Of a stretch of 50,098 nt of DNA, positions 15,784 through 24,350 are shown piece by piece; position 1 is the first letter of the stretch, and every line of letters starts with the position of its first letter. The stretch is taken from assembly GCA_030615505.1 (NCBI GenBank), contig JAUWZD010000023.1:1-50098 (forward strand), read 5' to 3'. The notes under the pieces are model-generated. The model ran no database searches. It saw nothing but the letters and a program-made list of their open reading frames with translations, and was not told the DNA's origin. Source of the DNA: Spirochaetales bacterium. GTDB taxonomy: Bacteria; Spirochaetota; Spirochaetia; SZUA-6; DRHE01. The translations under genes and the position numbers were made by a program.

Positions 15784-18330
15784 ATGAAAAAAAGTGTTTT
15801 AATTGTTTTAGCAATTTTATTACCCCTGGCATGCAAAACCATGCCTCCGGCGGGCAGACCGGAGGCACACCCGGAGATCGATGCCCTGATGGAGCGCTGG
15901 ATCACCGCTCTGAAGCACAAGGATATCGATGTCTTTATGAGCACCTATTGGGACGAAGCCGAGAGGGTAATTGTCCAACCGGACGGTAAAGAAATACGCC
16001 AGGGTTTCCATGGAATCAGGGTAGACCAGATGGATCGTTTCGCCCAATCCGATATCTTTCGGGAGCTTAATTACTCCGAGCCCGAGAGGGAGATCAGACC
16101 TAACCGGGCAACGTATATATATAATGTGGAAGGTCCCGGCTTTAATTGGATTGAGCGATTCGAGCTCGCCCGCAGGGAAGGAAAGTGGAGGATCGTCCAC
16201 CAGGTCATCGAACCCTTGCCTGGCGAAGGCGAGGCCCGTGAGAGGGAAGCACCTCGGGTTGCCAGCAATTTCCAGGCCTGGGCGGATGGAAACCGCAACG
16301 GCATCCTGGAGCCACCGGAGCTTCGGGAGTTCCTCGAGGCGGTCCGCGCCCTGTTCCTGGATCCACACCCCGTGGTGCGCACACCCGTCGACGAGTTCTT
16401 CGACTTAGATCGGAACGGGCAGATTGATCATCTGGAACTGGGCAAAGCCAGAAATATCCTATTCAGGGAGCAGCCGAGGCGCCTCTATCAGTATGACCCT
16501 GATCTGGCTAAATTGTTAGATGCGAACAAGGATGGTTATATCGGCTTTGGAGATAGCATGGAACTTCACGACGCACTATTTTGGATAGAAGCGAGGCGAC
16601 CCCATGATGTCCGTAGTCGTTTGGATGGTAAGATAGACAGGAACGAAGACGGTTTCGTAGATGAAAGGGAAATCGAAGAGTTCAGCCGCCGTATCTTCAT
16701 GATCACAGCTTTACTGCCCCTGAGCCCCATTGAAGAGATGAAGCCCTTTGTAGAGAAAGGTGATATCTTTGACTATGCGGACCTGAACGGAAACGGCTCA
16801 CTGGAACCCAATGAACAAAATGAGCTTAATATGCTATTCATGGAAGCTCTTCATGGCCTCAACCACCCCATTTCAAGCCCGCTGGATGAATACTTCAACA
16901 GGAACCGGGACGGCCGAATTGATGAAGGAGAGATAGAGCGAGCCCGCGTGCAGATACTCGAAGCCGCCCTGCGCCGGATGTTTGATCTTGAGCCGGAGTT
17001 CGCCGCTCAGTTCATTGACCTGAACAGGAACCGGCACATCGATGACGAGGACGTTGAGCTTGTCTTCTATTGGCTTTTCCAGGGTCGCTGGTGGCAGACG
17101 GAGCCCCGCCGGGTCTCCGGACCCGTAGAGGAACGGCTTGACCGCAATAGGGACGGTAGAGTGGACGAAGGAGAACTTCATGAATTCCACAACAAGCTGA
17201 TCAGAATCGCCGGACTGACCTGGCTGGAAACTCCCGAGGAGAGGGAGGAGCGCTGGGAGGTGGCGAATGTCCTGGATGAGCTGGCAGACTTAAACCGGGA
17301 CGGATTTGTCGACCCGAAAGAGAACAGAATTGCTATGGAAGGCCTGCAGGGCCCTCACCGGGTGGAAAGTGAGTTTGATCGCAGGATCGACTTCAATCGG
17401 AACGGAGATGTTGAGGTCTTTGAGATCATGAAGGCCAGGCGAGCCGGCGGAGTCATGGAAGAAGAGAAAGAAGCCCCCCGGGCACTGCAGGCTGCCACCC
17501 TTATAGACGGCTTTTTCGACCTTAACAGCGATAGAAGGGTGGATGAGGAAGAAATCAAGAAGATCGTGAAGTTCTTCCTTTCGGGGCCGGAGCGGGCGGA
17601 AGTACCAGGCCGTTGGCTTGAGCTTTTAGATTTAGACCGCAACGGAAGGGTTTCACGGGATGAGCTCATAGAGAGCCGGGAGATGTATCTGAGGCCCCAC
17701 CCTGTAAATCCCGATTTCAAACTCGATAAAAAGCTTGATAAAAACCGGGATGGATTTGTAGATCCTGGGGAGATCGGAATCGCCGCCGGCATGAGTGCGG
17801 GTCAGCCCATCCTCTCCTTTGATGAGAGACTGGAGCAGTTGGGTTGGGAGAAGGAACGGGTTGTGGAAGCTGCGGGAACGGAGCAGGAAAAACGGAGCTT
17901 TGAATCCGACTATTACAAGAAGCTCGGTATGATACAGGATAGGAAGCTGGCTGTAATGGGAATCAACAGGGGCACGAAGAATGTGGACGAGGAGACGGCT
18001 ACCGGCCTCATGGTCTTCATCGAGAATGGCTTTGTGAACGTTGGTAAAGTCCGGGTGGTTGACAGGCAGAACATCACCAAGATTGTTAAGGAGTACGAGT
18101 TCCAGCAGAGCGATCTGACCGATGAGACCACAGCCGTTGAGATCGGAAAGCTTACCGGCGCCGATATCATTGTGATTGGCAGCATCAGCTACGTGGGAAA
18201 GAGGTTCTACCTGAACATAAAGCTCATTTCCGTGGAAACTGCGGAGATCATCGGCTCCAGCATCGCTGACGCCGGAGATGCCACGGAATTCTACGAAATG
18301 TGCAACGAAGCGGTATTTAAACTGTTCTGA
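15784..18330 (+). CDS. EF-hand repeat lipoprotein with NTF2-like and CsgG-like domains
   Basis: An 848-residue secreted lipoprotein: signal peptide ending LLPLAC (lipid-anchored Cys about 17). Residues about 30-145 resemble an NTF2/SnoaL-like domain (MERWITALKHKDIDVFMSTYW...WRIVHQVIEPLPG). Residues about 155-660 carry some 13 EF-hand-like loops of the form DxNxDGxxDxxE, for example DRNEDGFVDEREI, NRNRDGRIDEGEI, DRNRDGRVDEGEL, DLNRDGFVDPKEN and DKNRDGFVDPGEI. The last about 130 residues (RKLAVMGINRG, RVVDRQNITKIVKEYEFQQSDL, TGADIIVIGSISYVGKRFYLNIKLISVETAEI) match the CsgG/FlgO-like fold. It likely binds many calcium ions outside the cell; function unknown. A clean promoter and AAAGGAGG are upstream. 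Confidence 0.85.
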   Translation: MKKSVLIVLAILLPLACKTMPPAGRPEAHPEIDALMERWITALKHKDIDVFMSTYWDEAERVIVQPDGKEIRQGFHGIRVDQMDRFAQSDIFRELNYSEPEREIRPNRATYIYNVEGPGFNWIERFELARREGKWRIVHQVIEPLPGEGEAREREAPRVASNFQAWADGNRNGILEPPELREFLEAVRALFLDPHPVVRTPVDEFFDLDRNGQIDHLELGKARNILFREQPRRLYQYDPDLAKLLDANKDGYIGFGDSMELHDALFWIEARRPHDVRSRLDGKIDRNEDGFVDEREIEEFSRRIFMITALLPLSPIEEMKPFVEKGDIFDYADLNGNGSLEPNEQNELNMLFMEALHGLNHPISSPLDEYFNRNRDGRIDEGEIERARVQILEAALRRMFDLEPEFAAQFIDLNRNRHIDDEDVELVFYWLFQGRWWQTEPRRVSGPVEERLDRNRDGRVDEGELHEFHNKLIRIAGLTWLETPEEREERWEVANVLDELADLNRDGFVDPKENRIAMEGLQGPHRVESEFDRRIDFNRNGDVEVFEIMKARRAGGVMEEEKEAPRALQAATLIDGFFDLNSDRRVDEEEIKKIVKFFLSGPERAEVPGRWLELLDLDRNGRVSRDELIESREMYLRPHPVNPDFKLDKKLDKNRDGFVDPGEIGIAAGMSAGQPILSFDERLEQLGWEKERVVEAAGTEQEKRSFESDYYKKLGMIQDRKLAVMGINRGTKNVDEETATGLMVFIENGFVNVGKVRVVDRQNITKIVKEYEFQQSDLTDETTAVEIGKLTGADIIVIGSISYVGKRFYLNIKLISVETAEIIGSSIADAGDATEFYEMCNEAVFKLF

Positions 18331-18343
18331 CCGAATTTGACGA

Positions 18344-19123
18344 GTGATTAAAAGTTACATTTTCATCGTTTTTGTAAGGGAACTGCCCAAGGCTGAGATT
18401 CACCGCCATCTTGATGGAAGTGTTCGTTTCGAAACGATTGTAGATCTGGCTAAGTATCATAATTTGGATTTGGACGCCAAATCCGATGAAGAGCTAAAAG
18501 CGAAGACCAAAATTACTGAGCCCATGAGTGATCTTACAGCGGTTTTAAATTCTTTCCGGACTACTCAGAAGATACTCTGTTCCTACGAGGCTATTAAAAG
18601 AGTTACCTTCGAGAATGTGGAAGTCGCCTATCGTGACGGGGTCAAGCTCCTGGAGCTGAGATTCGCCCCTGCATTTATATCTGAGGGAAAGAGCATCCGG
18701 AACGATGAAATTATCGAAGGCGTTTTGGACGGGCTAAGCCGTGAGATGGAAAAATATCCCATTCATGCGGGAGTGATCGGCATTCTCCCGAGGACATTCT
18801 CCTTCGAAAAGAACGTTCAAGTCACTGATGACCTGATTCATTACCGAAAGAGCGCATATAAAAATGCAGACATGCTCTGCGGTTTTGATCTGGCTGACGA
18901 TGAAATAAATACCAAGCCGGAGGATTTCGCCCCTCTGGTAGAGAGAGCAAGGCAATCAGGCCTCGGCATCACCCGCTCAACCAGGCTTGACCGTTTTTCC
19001 TTGAAACCGGTTCAGCAGTCCGGTAAACAAATCCGGGGCAGCATTCTCCAAGTACGTGGCGCAGTGACTCTATCCCTGCTAACAGCAGTAGGCGATAAGC
19101 TCCAAAAGCCGCTCTTCTTTTAG
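18344..19123 (+). pseudogene. add: adenosine deaminase truncated by an insertion
   Basis: The first about 205 residues are a normal adenosine deaminase: LPKAEIHRHLDGSVR with the zinc-binding HxH, then GVKLLELRFAPAF, a deaminase middle and CGFDLADDE. After QSGLGI, where the family continues TVHAGE with the next zinc His and catalytic Glu, the frame changes at about 18975 into sequence that reads on the other strand as the end of a transposase. Thus the catalytic Glu, the SLNTDDP metal ligand region and C-terminus are missing. The annotated frame to 19123 is partly insertion-sequence. The enzyme hydrolyses adenosine to inosine in purine salvage. Start at GTG 18344. Confidence 0.85.
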
Positions 19124-19873
19124 GTGTACAATCTGCCGTATCACCTTAAGATCATCCACGTATGAGCGAATGGCACAAATCTCGAGCAACTCGGCAAGGG
19201 CATATATCCACTCCCGGCTTTTGCGTTTCACCACATCCTTCCACAGATACCATTTGAACTGGTGGGGAATATGCCACAGGCAGCGCTGAAAGATCCCCTT
19301 CACCTTATCCCCTAAGGCCTTCAAGATGCTGGTGTCCCCGTCGGTGACCAGAAAGAACTGCTTGAACTTCTTCAAGCCCTCCAGCAGAGGCTCAAACAGT
19401 TTCTCCCACTCCCCCTCGTAGTTACCTATGGCCAGACCAGCTATCCGAATACCACCTTTGCGTTTCACCTGTACAAACACCTTCAGCTCCTTGCCTCGCT
19501 TGCGGATACCTCGGATGGGAATCCCGGTGCCATCGGCCTGACCCATGGCAAGCTCCTCGAAGCGAATCTTTTTTCCAAGCCGCTGCACACTTCTCCAGAT
19601 CGTCATCCGATCCAACATCCAGCCGAACATCCCCACGATCTTCTGTGCCACCCGAAAACTTGTCAACGCTCCCAACAGCCCCAGCTTTCTAACTGTCTCC
19701 TGGGGAACCTTCACCTTGGGCTCTACCCCCAAAAGCTTTCGGGTAATATACATCTTATGCCCACAGCGTTCACAGCAAAAGGGTTTTTTGCCAAGCCTCA
19801 TGAAGTGTTCCGCAAAGACACTGATCACTGTTTGAAAAAAATCACTGAGAAGCATCGGCAAAAATTGAAACAA
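18975..19873 (-). mobile_element. insertion sequence remnant between add and a methyltransferase
   Basis: The block between the add break (about 18975) and the methyltransferase break (about 19860) is filled by a single minus-strand transposase gene. Neither terminal repeats nor target duplication are evident, and each neighbour is missing the end that faces the element, which suggests deletion of flanking DNA by the element. Confidence 0.6.
19079..19873 (-). pseudogene. DDE transposase, C-terminus interrupted by stop codons
   Basis: The 264-residue frame has a zinc-finger-like start (CCERCGHKMYI), then GMFGWMLDRMTIWRSVQRLG, first Asp in MGQADGTGIPIRG, second in FLVTDGDTSILKALGD and a conserved RCLWHIPHQFKWYLWKD. 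Below the stop at 19079-19081 the same frame continues with further transposase sequence (HCATYLENAAPDLFTGLLNRFQGKTV, then SLVERVM one frame over). Two TAG codons and one frameshift therefore end it early. The organisation resembles ISLre2/UPF0236-like or similar groups but I cannot name the family. As written it is unlikely to transpose. Confidence 0.75.
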
Positions 19874-20491
19874 ATGAAGGAATCCAGGAAGAATTTTCCG
19901 TAGAAGCCTACGATTTAATGATGCGGAGGATGCGGGATAAGGGCTGGATGGAGACTGATGGAATATTGAAAAGTGGCATCACCAGTGGTCATGCTCTGGA
20001 GGTGGGGCCGGGTCCTGGCTACCTTGGCCTTGAATGGCTTAGGAAAACCGAGGGAACACATCTGACGGCTGTTGAGATCAGTGCGAATATGATAAAAACA
20101 GCAGAAAGGAATGCCGCAGAGTACGGTTTTACACACCGAACCCGTTATGTTCTGGGTGATGCACAGAACCTGCTTTTCGAGGATGCAGTCTTCGATGCGG
20201 TATTTACAAACGGATCGCTCCGCGAATGGGCTGAGCCTGAGAAAATATTTAACGAGATTTACCGTGTCTTAAAGCCGGGCGGGAAGTACTGGATAAGTGA
20301 CCTTAAGAGGAATATGAGCTAAATGGTTTATGAAAACAATAACCAAACCCAGAGAGATGGCAAGCGGACTCATTTCATCCATAAACGCTGCCTATACTCC
20401 TGAAGAGATCAAAGAAATTCTTGCACAAACAAATTTGAAGCACAGTTCGATTAAATCAAATCCCTTCGGCTTTGAGATCACTGGGTATTAG
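19861..20491 (+). pseudogene. class I SAM methyltransferase, truncated and frameshifted
   Basis: The readable protein begins in the insertion-sequence junction (ETNEGIQEEFSVEAYDLMMRRMRDKGW) without an ATG until 19918. It has the Rossmann core: motif I ALEVGPGPGYLGLEW, acidic VEISANMI, motif near LGDAQNLLFEDAVFDAVFTNGSLREW, and EIYRVLKPGGKYWISDLKRNM. The frame stops at 20322, but one base over it goes on (KWFMKTITKPREMASGLISSINAAYTPEEIKEIL) to a natural stop at 20491, so a single-base change split the gene. The family transfers methyl groups from SAM to unknown substrates. Truncated N-terminus and the frameshift make it a probable pseudogene. Confidence 0.7.
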
Positions 20492-20731
20492 GTGATCATT
20501 ATTTATCTGAAGATTCCAGACCTTCGGCCATTTCCCGTACCATACTTATCCAGTTGGAGATGCACTGCATCTGGCTTAAGCATCTTACTATGAATGCGAC
20601 TTTTTGTTAACTTGGAATTATAATCATTTATCAAATGAGTGATAAAGGGCAGATTGTTATTCCTGGGTTATTAATAAGAGAATAGGATATCTTTAAAGAA
20701 AGCCTGCATTCATTTCAGAGTTGTTTGCGAT
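20492..20731. other. gap before DNA-alkylation-repair remnant
   Basis: No gene or strong RNA-like structure is seen. The stretch is AT-rich with GGAGATGCACTGCATCTGGC as a small inverted repeat near 20563. The minus-strand frame at 20693-20878 looks like a shadow. Confidence 0.3.
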
Positions 20732-21072
20732 ATGAAAATATTGGATGATGAAATAGAAAAAAAAGTACAGACTCAAATAATAGATATCGTTCAAAGGGTG
20801 TAATGCTCGGAGTATTGTCAATCTATGGGCTTGGCGATTATAAAACAGTGCTTTCCTTCTTTGAATCCTCTGCCGCATCTTCCGACTGGAATATGCGCGA
20901 ACTGGCGCAGATGTTCTTTCGTAAGCTAATAAAGAAGTATCATGATGAAATGAAAAAATATTTACTTAATCTTGTAAAAAAAGAGCCGGTTAAGGTAATG
21001 GATCTGTTAGAAGTAGATGAGTATAAGTACAAAAAAAGGATATATAAGAGAATTGAACACAAGGGAAATTGA
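20732..21072 (+). pseudogene. DNA alkylation repair (AlkD-like) fragments
   Basis: A 23-codon start (20732-20803, KILDDEIEKKVQTQIIDIVQR) is followed, through a TAATG overlap, by a second frame (20803-21072) reading YKTVLSFFESSAASSDWNMRELAQMFFRKLIKKYHDEMKKYLLNLVK. The second part looks like HEAT-repeat proteins of the DNA alkylation repair family, where an SSDWNMREL-type motif is common. A large internal section is missing between the two, so this is a deleted gene. The 3' end overlaps the radical SAM gene that follows. No catalytic residues can be assigned. Confidence 0.45.
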
Positions 21073-22180
21073 AGCAAAATCCATATTACGCAAGTATAAA
21101 AAAATCGACTCATGGTTTATCTCCCATTATGGAATGAATTTATATAGGGGGTGCACACATAATTGCGTCTATTGTGACGGGAGGTCGGAAGGTTATTATG
21201 TAGATGGAGAGTTTGGGGAAGATGTGGTTGTAAAAGTAAATGCCATAGAGGTTTTACGCAGGGAACTTGACCCTAAAAGAAAACGCACTCCTTTTAAGCG
21301 AAGCTTCATCATGGTAGGCGGCGGTGTCGGGGACAGCTATCAGCCCGTCGAAGAGAAGTATCAATTAAGCAGAAAAGCACTGAAATTGATATATGAATAT
21401 AATTTTCCCGTGCACATGCTCACGAAATCAACCCTTATTAAAAGAGATACTGATATTCTAAAACAAATAAATGAACGGAATAGAGCGGTTGTAAGCTGCA
21501 GCTTCTCATCGGTAAATGAGAAGATAAGCGCTGTCTTTGAGCCCGGCGTTCCACCACCGGATGAGAGATTGAAAATGCTGGGCTCTTTTAAGAGTGAAGG
21601 TATTGCCTGCGGTATGTTTCTGCTTCCGGTTATTCCTTTTATAACCGATACGCAGGAATTGATCGAAGGGGCTGTAAGAAAAGCGACCGAAGTGGGTTTA
21701 GACTTTGTCATATTCGGAGGCATGACGCTTAAGGACGGCAGGCAGAAAGACTACTTCTTTAATGTGTTGAAAAAGAATTATCCTGAACTTCCTGTAAAAT
21801 ATCAAAACATATATAGGGCAAGCAAGTGGGGAGAAGCAACAGTAAAGTATTACAGCTTGATAAATCAAGCGTTTAACAGCATTGCGAAAAAATATAAGAT
21901 GCCCAGGCGTATCCCCCTTGAGCTTTATAGAGATATGTTAGGAGAAAACGATTTGGCGGTCGTTATATTGGAGCATATTGATTATATTTTGATGCTCGAG
22001 GGGAAAACCTCGCCTTTTGGTTATGCCGCCTATTCAATTTCCAGGTTAAAAGAGCCTTTGGGGACCATGAAAGGGAGTCTGACAGAATTAAAAGGGGTGG
22101 GCAGAACAACAGAAAAAATTATACTGGAAATACTTGAAACAGGGAGTTCATCATACTACGAAGAATTGTTAAAAGGGTGA
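21017..22180 (+). CDS. spore photoproduct lyase-like radical SAM protein
   Basis: A 387-residue member of the SPL-like radical SAM group: GMNLYRGCTHNCVYCDGRSEGYY holds the CxxxCxxC cluster motif, GGGVGDSYQPVEEKY and MLTKSTLIKRD follow, and the C-terminus carries a helix-hairpin-helix (GSLTELKGVGRTTEKIILEIL). The enzyme needs a 4Fe-4S cluster and SAM; the HhH suggests DNA binding. True spore photoproduct lyase repairs thymine dimers, but this subgroup in non-sporulating bacteria has no proven substrate. The start is uncertain: ATG 21017 lies inside the upstream remnant, and a later start near EIEAKSILRKY would also give an intact protein. A strong terminator follows. Confidence 0.85.
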   Translation: MSISTKKGYIRELNTREIEAKSILRKYKKIDSWFISHYGMNLYRGCTHNCVYCDGRSEGYYVDGEFGEDVVVKVNAIEVLRRELDPKRKRTPFKRSFIMVGGGVGDSYQPVEEKYQLSRKALKLIYEYNFPVHMLTKSTLIKRDTDILKQINERNRAVVSCSFSSVNEKISAVFEPGVPPPDERLKMLGSFKSEGIACGMFLLPVIPFITDTQELIEGAVRKATEVGLDFVIFGGMTLKDGRQKDYFFNVLKKNYPELPVKYQNIYRASKWGEATVKYYSLINQAFNSIAKKYKMPRRIPLELYRDMLGENDLAVVILEHIDYILMLEGKTSPFGYAAYSISRLKEPLGTMKGSLTELKGVGRTTEKIILEILETGSSSYYEELLKG

Positions 22181-22184
22181 ACAA

Positions 22185-22210
22185 AAAACCCGGGAAGCAT
22201 CCCGGGTTTT
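22185..22210. terminator. bidirectional rho-independent terminator
   Basis: AAAACCCGGG and CCCGGGTTTT form a perfect 10-bp stem with a 6-base loop, placed between the convergent radical SAM and hflC genes. It can end transcription from both sides. Confidence 0.85.
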
Positions 22211-22245
22211 GATGAATCTTCGTTTTAATTATCGGCCTTTAACTA

Positions 22246-23235
22246 TCAGCGCTTTCCCCTGGGATCGTAGAGGTAGTCGAAGTAATCAGGCTCAGTAGTC
22301 AGGGTTTTACTGAATTTCGGCAGTATGGCCCGGTATGATTCTAAGGCTTTCCAGAACTGATAAAAATCAGGATTGACGTTATACGCTTTCGCATATATGG
22401 CTGCCGCCTCGGCATCGGCTTCCCCTTTAATTCTCTCAGCCTCTTTATAAGCGCCCGAGCTTATGGAAAGGAGTTCTCTCTCCATATCACCCAACCATGC
22501 AGCTTTCTTTCCTTCTCCGTCGGAGCGGAAGGCCTGGGCGATCTGATTTCTCTCTGCTATCATCCGCCTGTAAACGCTTTCCGTAAGATCATCGGAGTAT
22601 TTAATCTGGCGAATAATAATGTCGATCAGCTTAAGTCCGTACTGCGGGGTGATTAGGGCAGTTTCCTGGAACATCTCACCGGATAGAACAGAACGACCTT
22701 TTTTAATCTCCTCATAGACCACTTCGGTGAAACTTACTATAGATTCTTCTTCAGTTCCCTCTCCTCCGGCTCCTGTTGTCAGATATACATCCGTTCTCTC
22801 TATTTCGTTGATCACATTTGAATTCCTGACCGATTCTTTTAAGAGGTTTCGAGAAACAATCTTACGCACAGCGGAATCTATCACATCGTCCAGCCTGGAG
22901 TGTGCCTGTGTGATGGTACCTACGGATTCGTAGAAGAGCTTGGGATCCTTGATCAGCCAGCGCGCGGTAGTATCGACCCAGATGAACTGGTTCTCCTCCG
23001 TGGGGATCCTCTGGGCTTCTCCGTCCCAGGCCATAATCTTTTTAGGATATTTTACTACATTATCAATAAAGGGAGCCTTTATCTTCAAGCCGGCTTCGGT
23101 CTGCACATTGATTATTTTTCCAAAGCGTACAACAACAGCCTGTTGTCCCTCTTCGATAATATAGAAGGGGCCTGTAATAAGAAAGAGTATAATAATTACA
23201 GCAATAACAACTAATACGGTAACCGTTTTTTTCAT
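22246..23235 (-). CDS. hflC: HflC, membrane protease regulator subunit
   Basis: A 329-residue protein with one N-terminal membrane helix (TVLVVIAVIIILFLITGPFYII), a prohibitin/SPFH domain (EEGQQAVVVRFGKI, GLKIKAPFIDNVVKYPKKI, WVDTTARWLIKDPKLF), the conserved IERTDVY and a long coiled coil rich in Ala/Glu (GEADAEAAAIYAKAYN). With HflK it forms a large membrane cage that encloses FtsH and controls membrane-protein turnover. It follows hflK with a 4-base overlap (ATGA), so the two are translated together. Insertion of GAGGEGTEEES around residue 165 is longer than in E. coli. Confidence 0.95.
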   Translation of the reverse strand: MKKTVTVLVVIAVIIILFLITGPFYIIEEGQQAVVVRFGKIINVQTEAGLKIKAPFIDNVVKYPKKIMAWDGEAQRIPTEENQFIWVDTTARWLIKDPKLFYESVGTITQAHSRLDDVIDSAVRKIVSRNLLKESVRNSNVINEIERTDVYLTTGAGGEGTEEESIVSFTEVVYEEIKKGRSVLSGEMFQETALITPQYGLKLIDIIIRQIKYSDDLTESVYRRMIAERNQIAQAFRSDGEGKKAAWLGDMERELLSISSGAYKEAERIKGEADAEAAAIYAKAYNVNPDFYQFWKALESYRAILPKFSKTLTTEPDYFDYLYDPRGKR

Positions 23236-24218
23236 TGGGCTACTCCTTGAACAGAACCGGTTAAGGGTTTAAAGGGCACAAAATTCTTGAGATTCTTGTC
23301 TATTAAGTCTGTTCCTTCCATATCCTTGAATACATCCTCAAACATCTCATAGTAGAGCCGTGTACGTGTCACGCTGGGATTTCTGTTGTATTCCGTTAAA
23401 ACTTTTGTGAAGCGGGCGATATCGCCCACTGATTTATTGACTCTTTCTACGGCATATCCCTTGGACTCCGAAATTATCTTGTCAGCCTCTCCCTTGGCTC
23501 TTGGAATCGCCTGGTTGTAGGCCTCCTGCCCTTCCTTGATGAGACGGTTACGATCCTGGATAGCCTTGTTGACATCCTCAAACGCATTCTGCACCGGACC
23601 GGCCGGGGGCACGATATTCTGCAGCTTGACCGTTGTTACTCGAATCCCTAATTCATACCGTTCGAAGATCTCATTCATCCTGTCCTGGCCGAATTGCTCG
23701 ACATTGGCACGTTCAGTACCGATAACATCTAAAATGGCCCTGTCTCCAACTAACTCGTTGATGACAGACTGCGAGATATCGCGGATTGTTTTATGCCTCT
23801 CTTCGACTTTAAAGAGCCAATTATAGGGGTCGGTAATACGGTACTGTATGATCCACTCCACATCGATAATATTCAGGTCGCCTGTGAGCATTATGGATTC
23901 ATTTGGGAAGTCCTGGCCCGAGCGGATAGAAGTTACACCAGGCCTTTCCACCCGGAATCCGAACTCTTCTTTAAGAACCTTCTGGGTTGGAACGTTGAAG
24001 TTTCTCTCGATTCCGAAGGGGAGCTTAAATTGCAGGCCCGGCTCCGTGAGCCGGCTGAAATTACCGAATAACAGGACCACGCCCTGTTCAGTCTGATCCA
24101 CTACAAAAACACTCGAGAAAGCTGCAATGATAACTAAAACCACGATAATTACCACAACCAGGGTTTTAGGACTGAGTTTTCCGGGCAATAGCCCGGGAGT
24201 TACATCTCGTTCACTCAT
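23232..24218 (-). CDS. hflK: HflK, membrane protease regulator subunit
   Basis: A 328-residue SPFH-domain protein starting with a short cytoplasmic tail, a membrane helix (TLVVVIIVVLVIIAAFSSVFVV) and VDQTEQGVVLLFGNF. The central NESIMLTGDLNIIDVEWIIQYRITDPYNWLF and FGQDRMNEIFERYELGIRVTTVKLQNIVPP are typical of HflK. It lacks the Gly-rich N-terminus of the enterobacterial protein. The pair is read from a promoter in the 24219-24350 gap, divergent from the UROD-type gene. A GGAGG ribosome-binding sequence precedes ATG 24218. Confidence 0.95.
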   Translation of the reverse strand: MSERDVTPGLLPGKLSPKTLVVVIIVVLVIIAAFSSVFVVDQTEQGVVLLFGNFSRLTEPGLQFKLPFGIERNFNVPTQKVLKEEFGFRVERPGVTSIRSGQDFPNESIMLTGDLNIIDVEWIIQYRITDPYNWLFKVEERHKTIRDISQSVINELVGDRAILDVIGTERANVEQFGQDRMNEIFERYELGIRVTTVKLQNIVPPAGPVQNAFEDVNKAIQDRNRLIKEGQEAYNQAIPRAKGEADKIISESKGYAVERVNKSVGDIARFTKVLTEYNRNPSVTRTRLYYEMFEDVFKDMEGTDLIDKNLKNFVPFKPLTGSVQGVAQ

Positions 24219-24350
24219 GATTCCTCCTTTATAGTTTGTTTATATGTTAATTATTTCTGAGGCCGGCGTCAAGCTATATGTTTCAGGTGAGAGGCTTAGG
24301 CTGGGAAGAATGGAGTTTGAATTTTGAAAGCATATTTCCTATAATAATTC

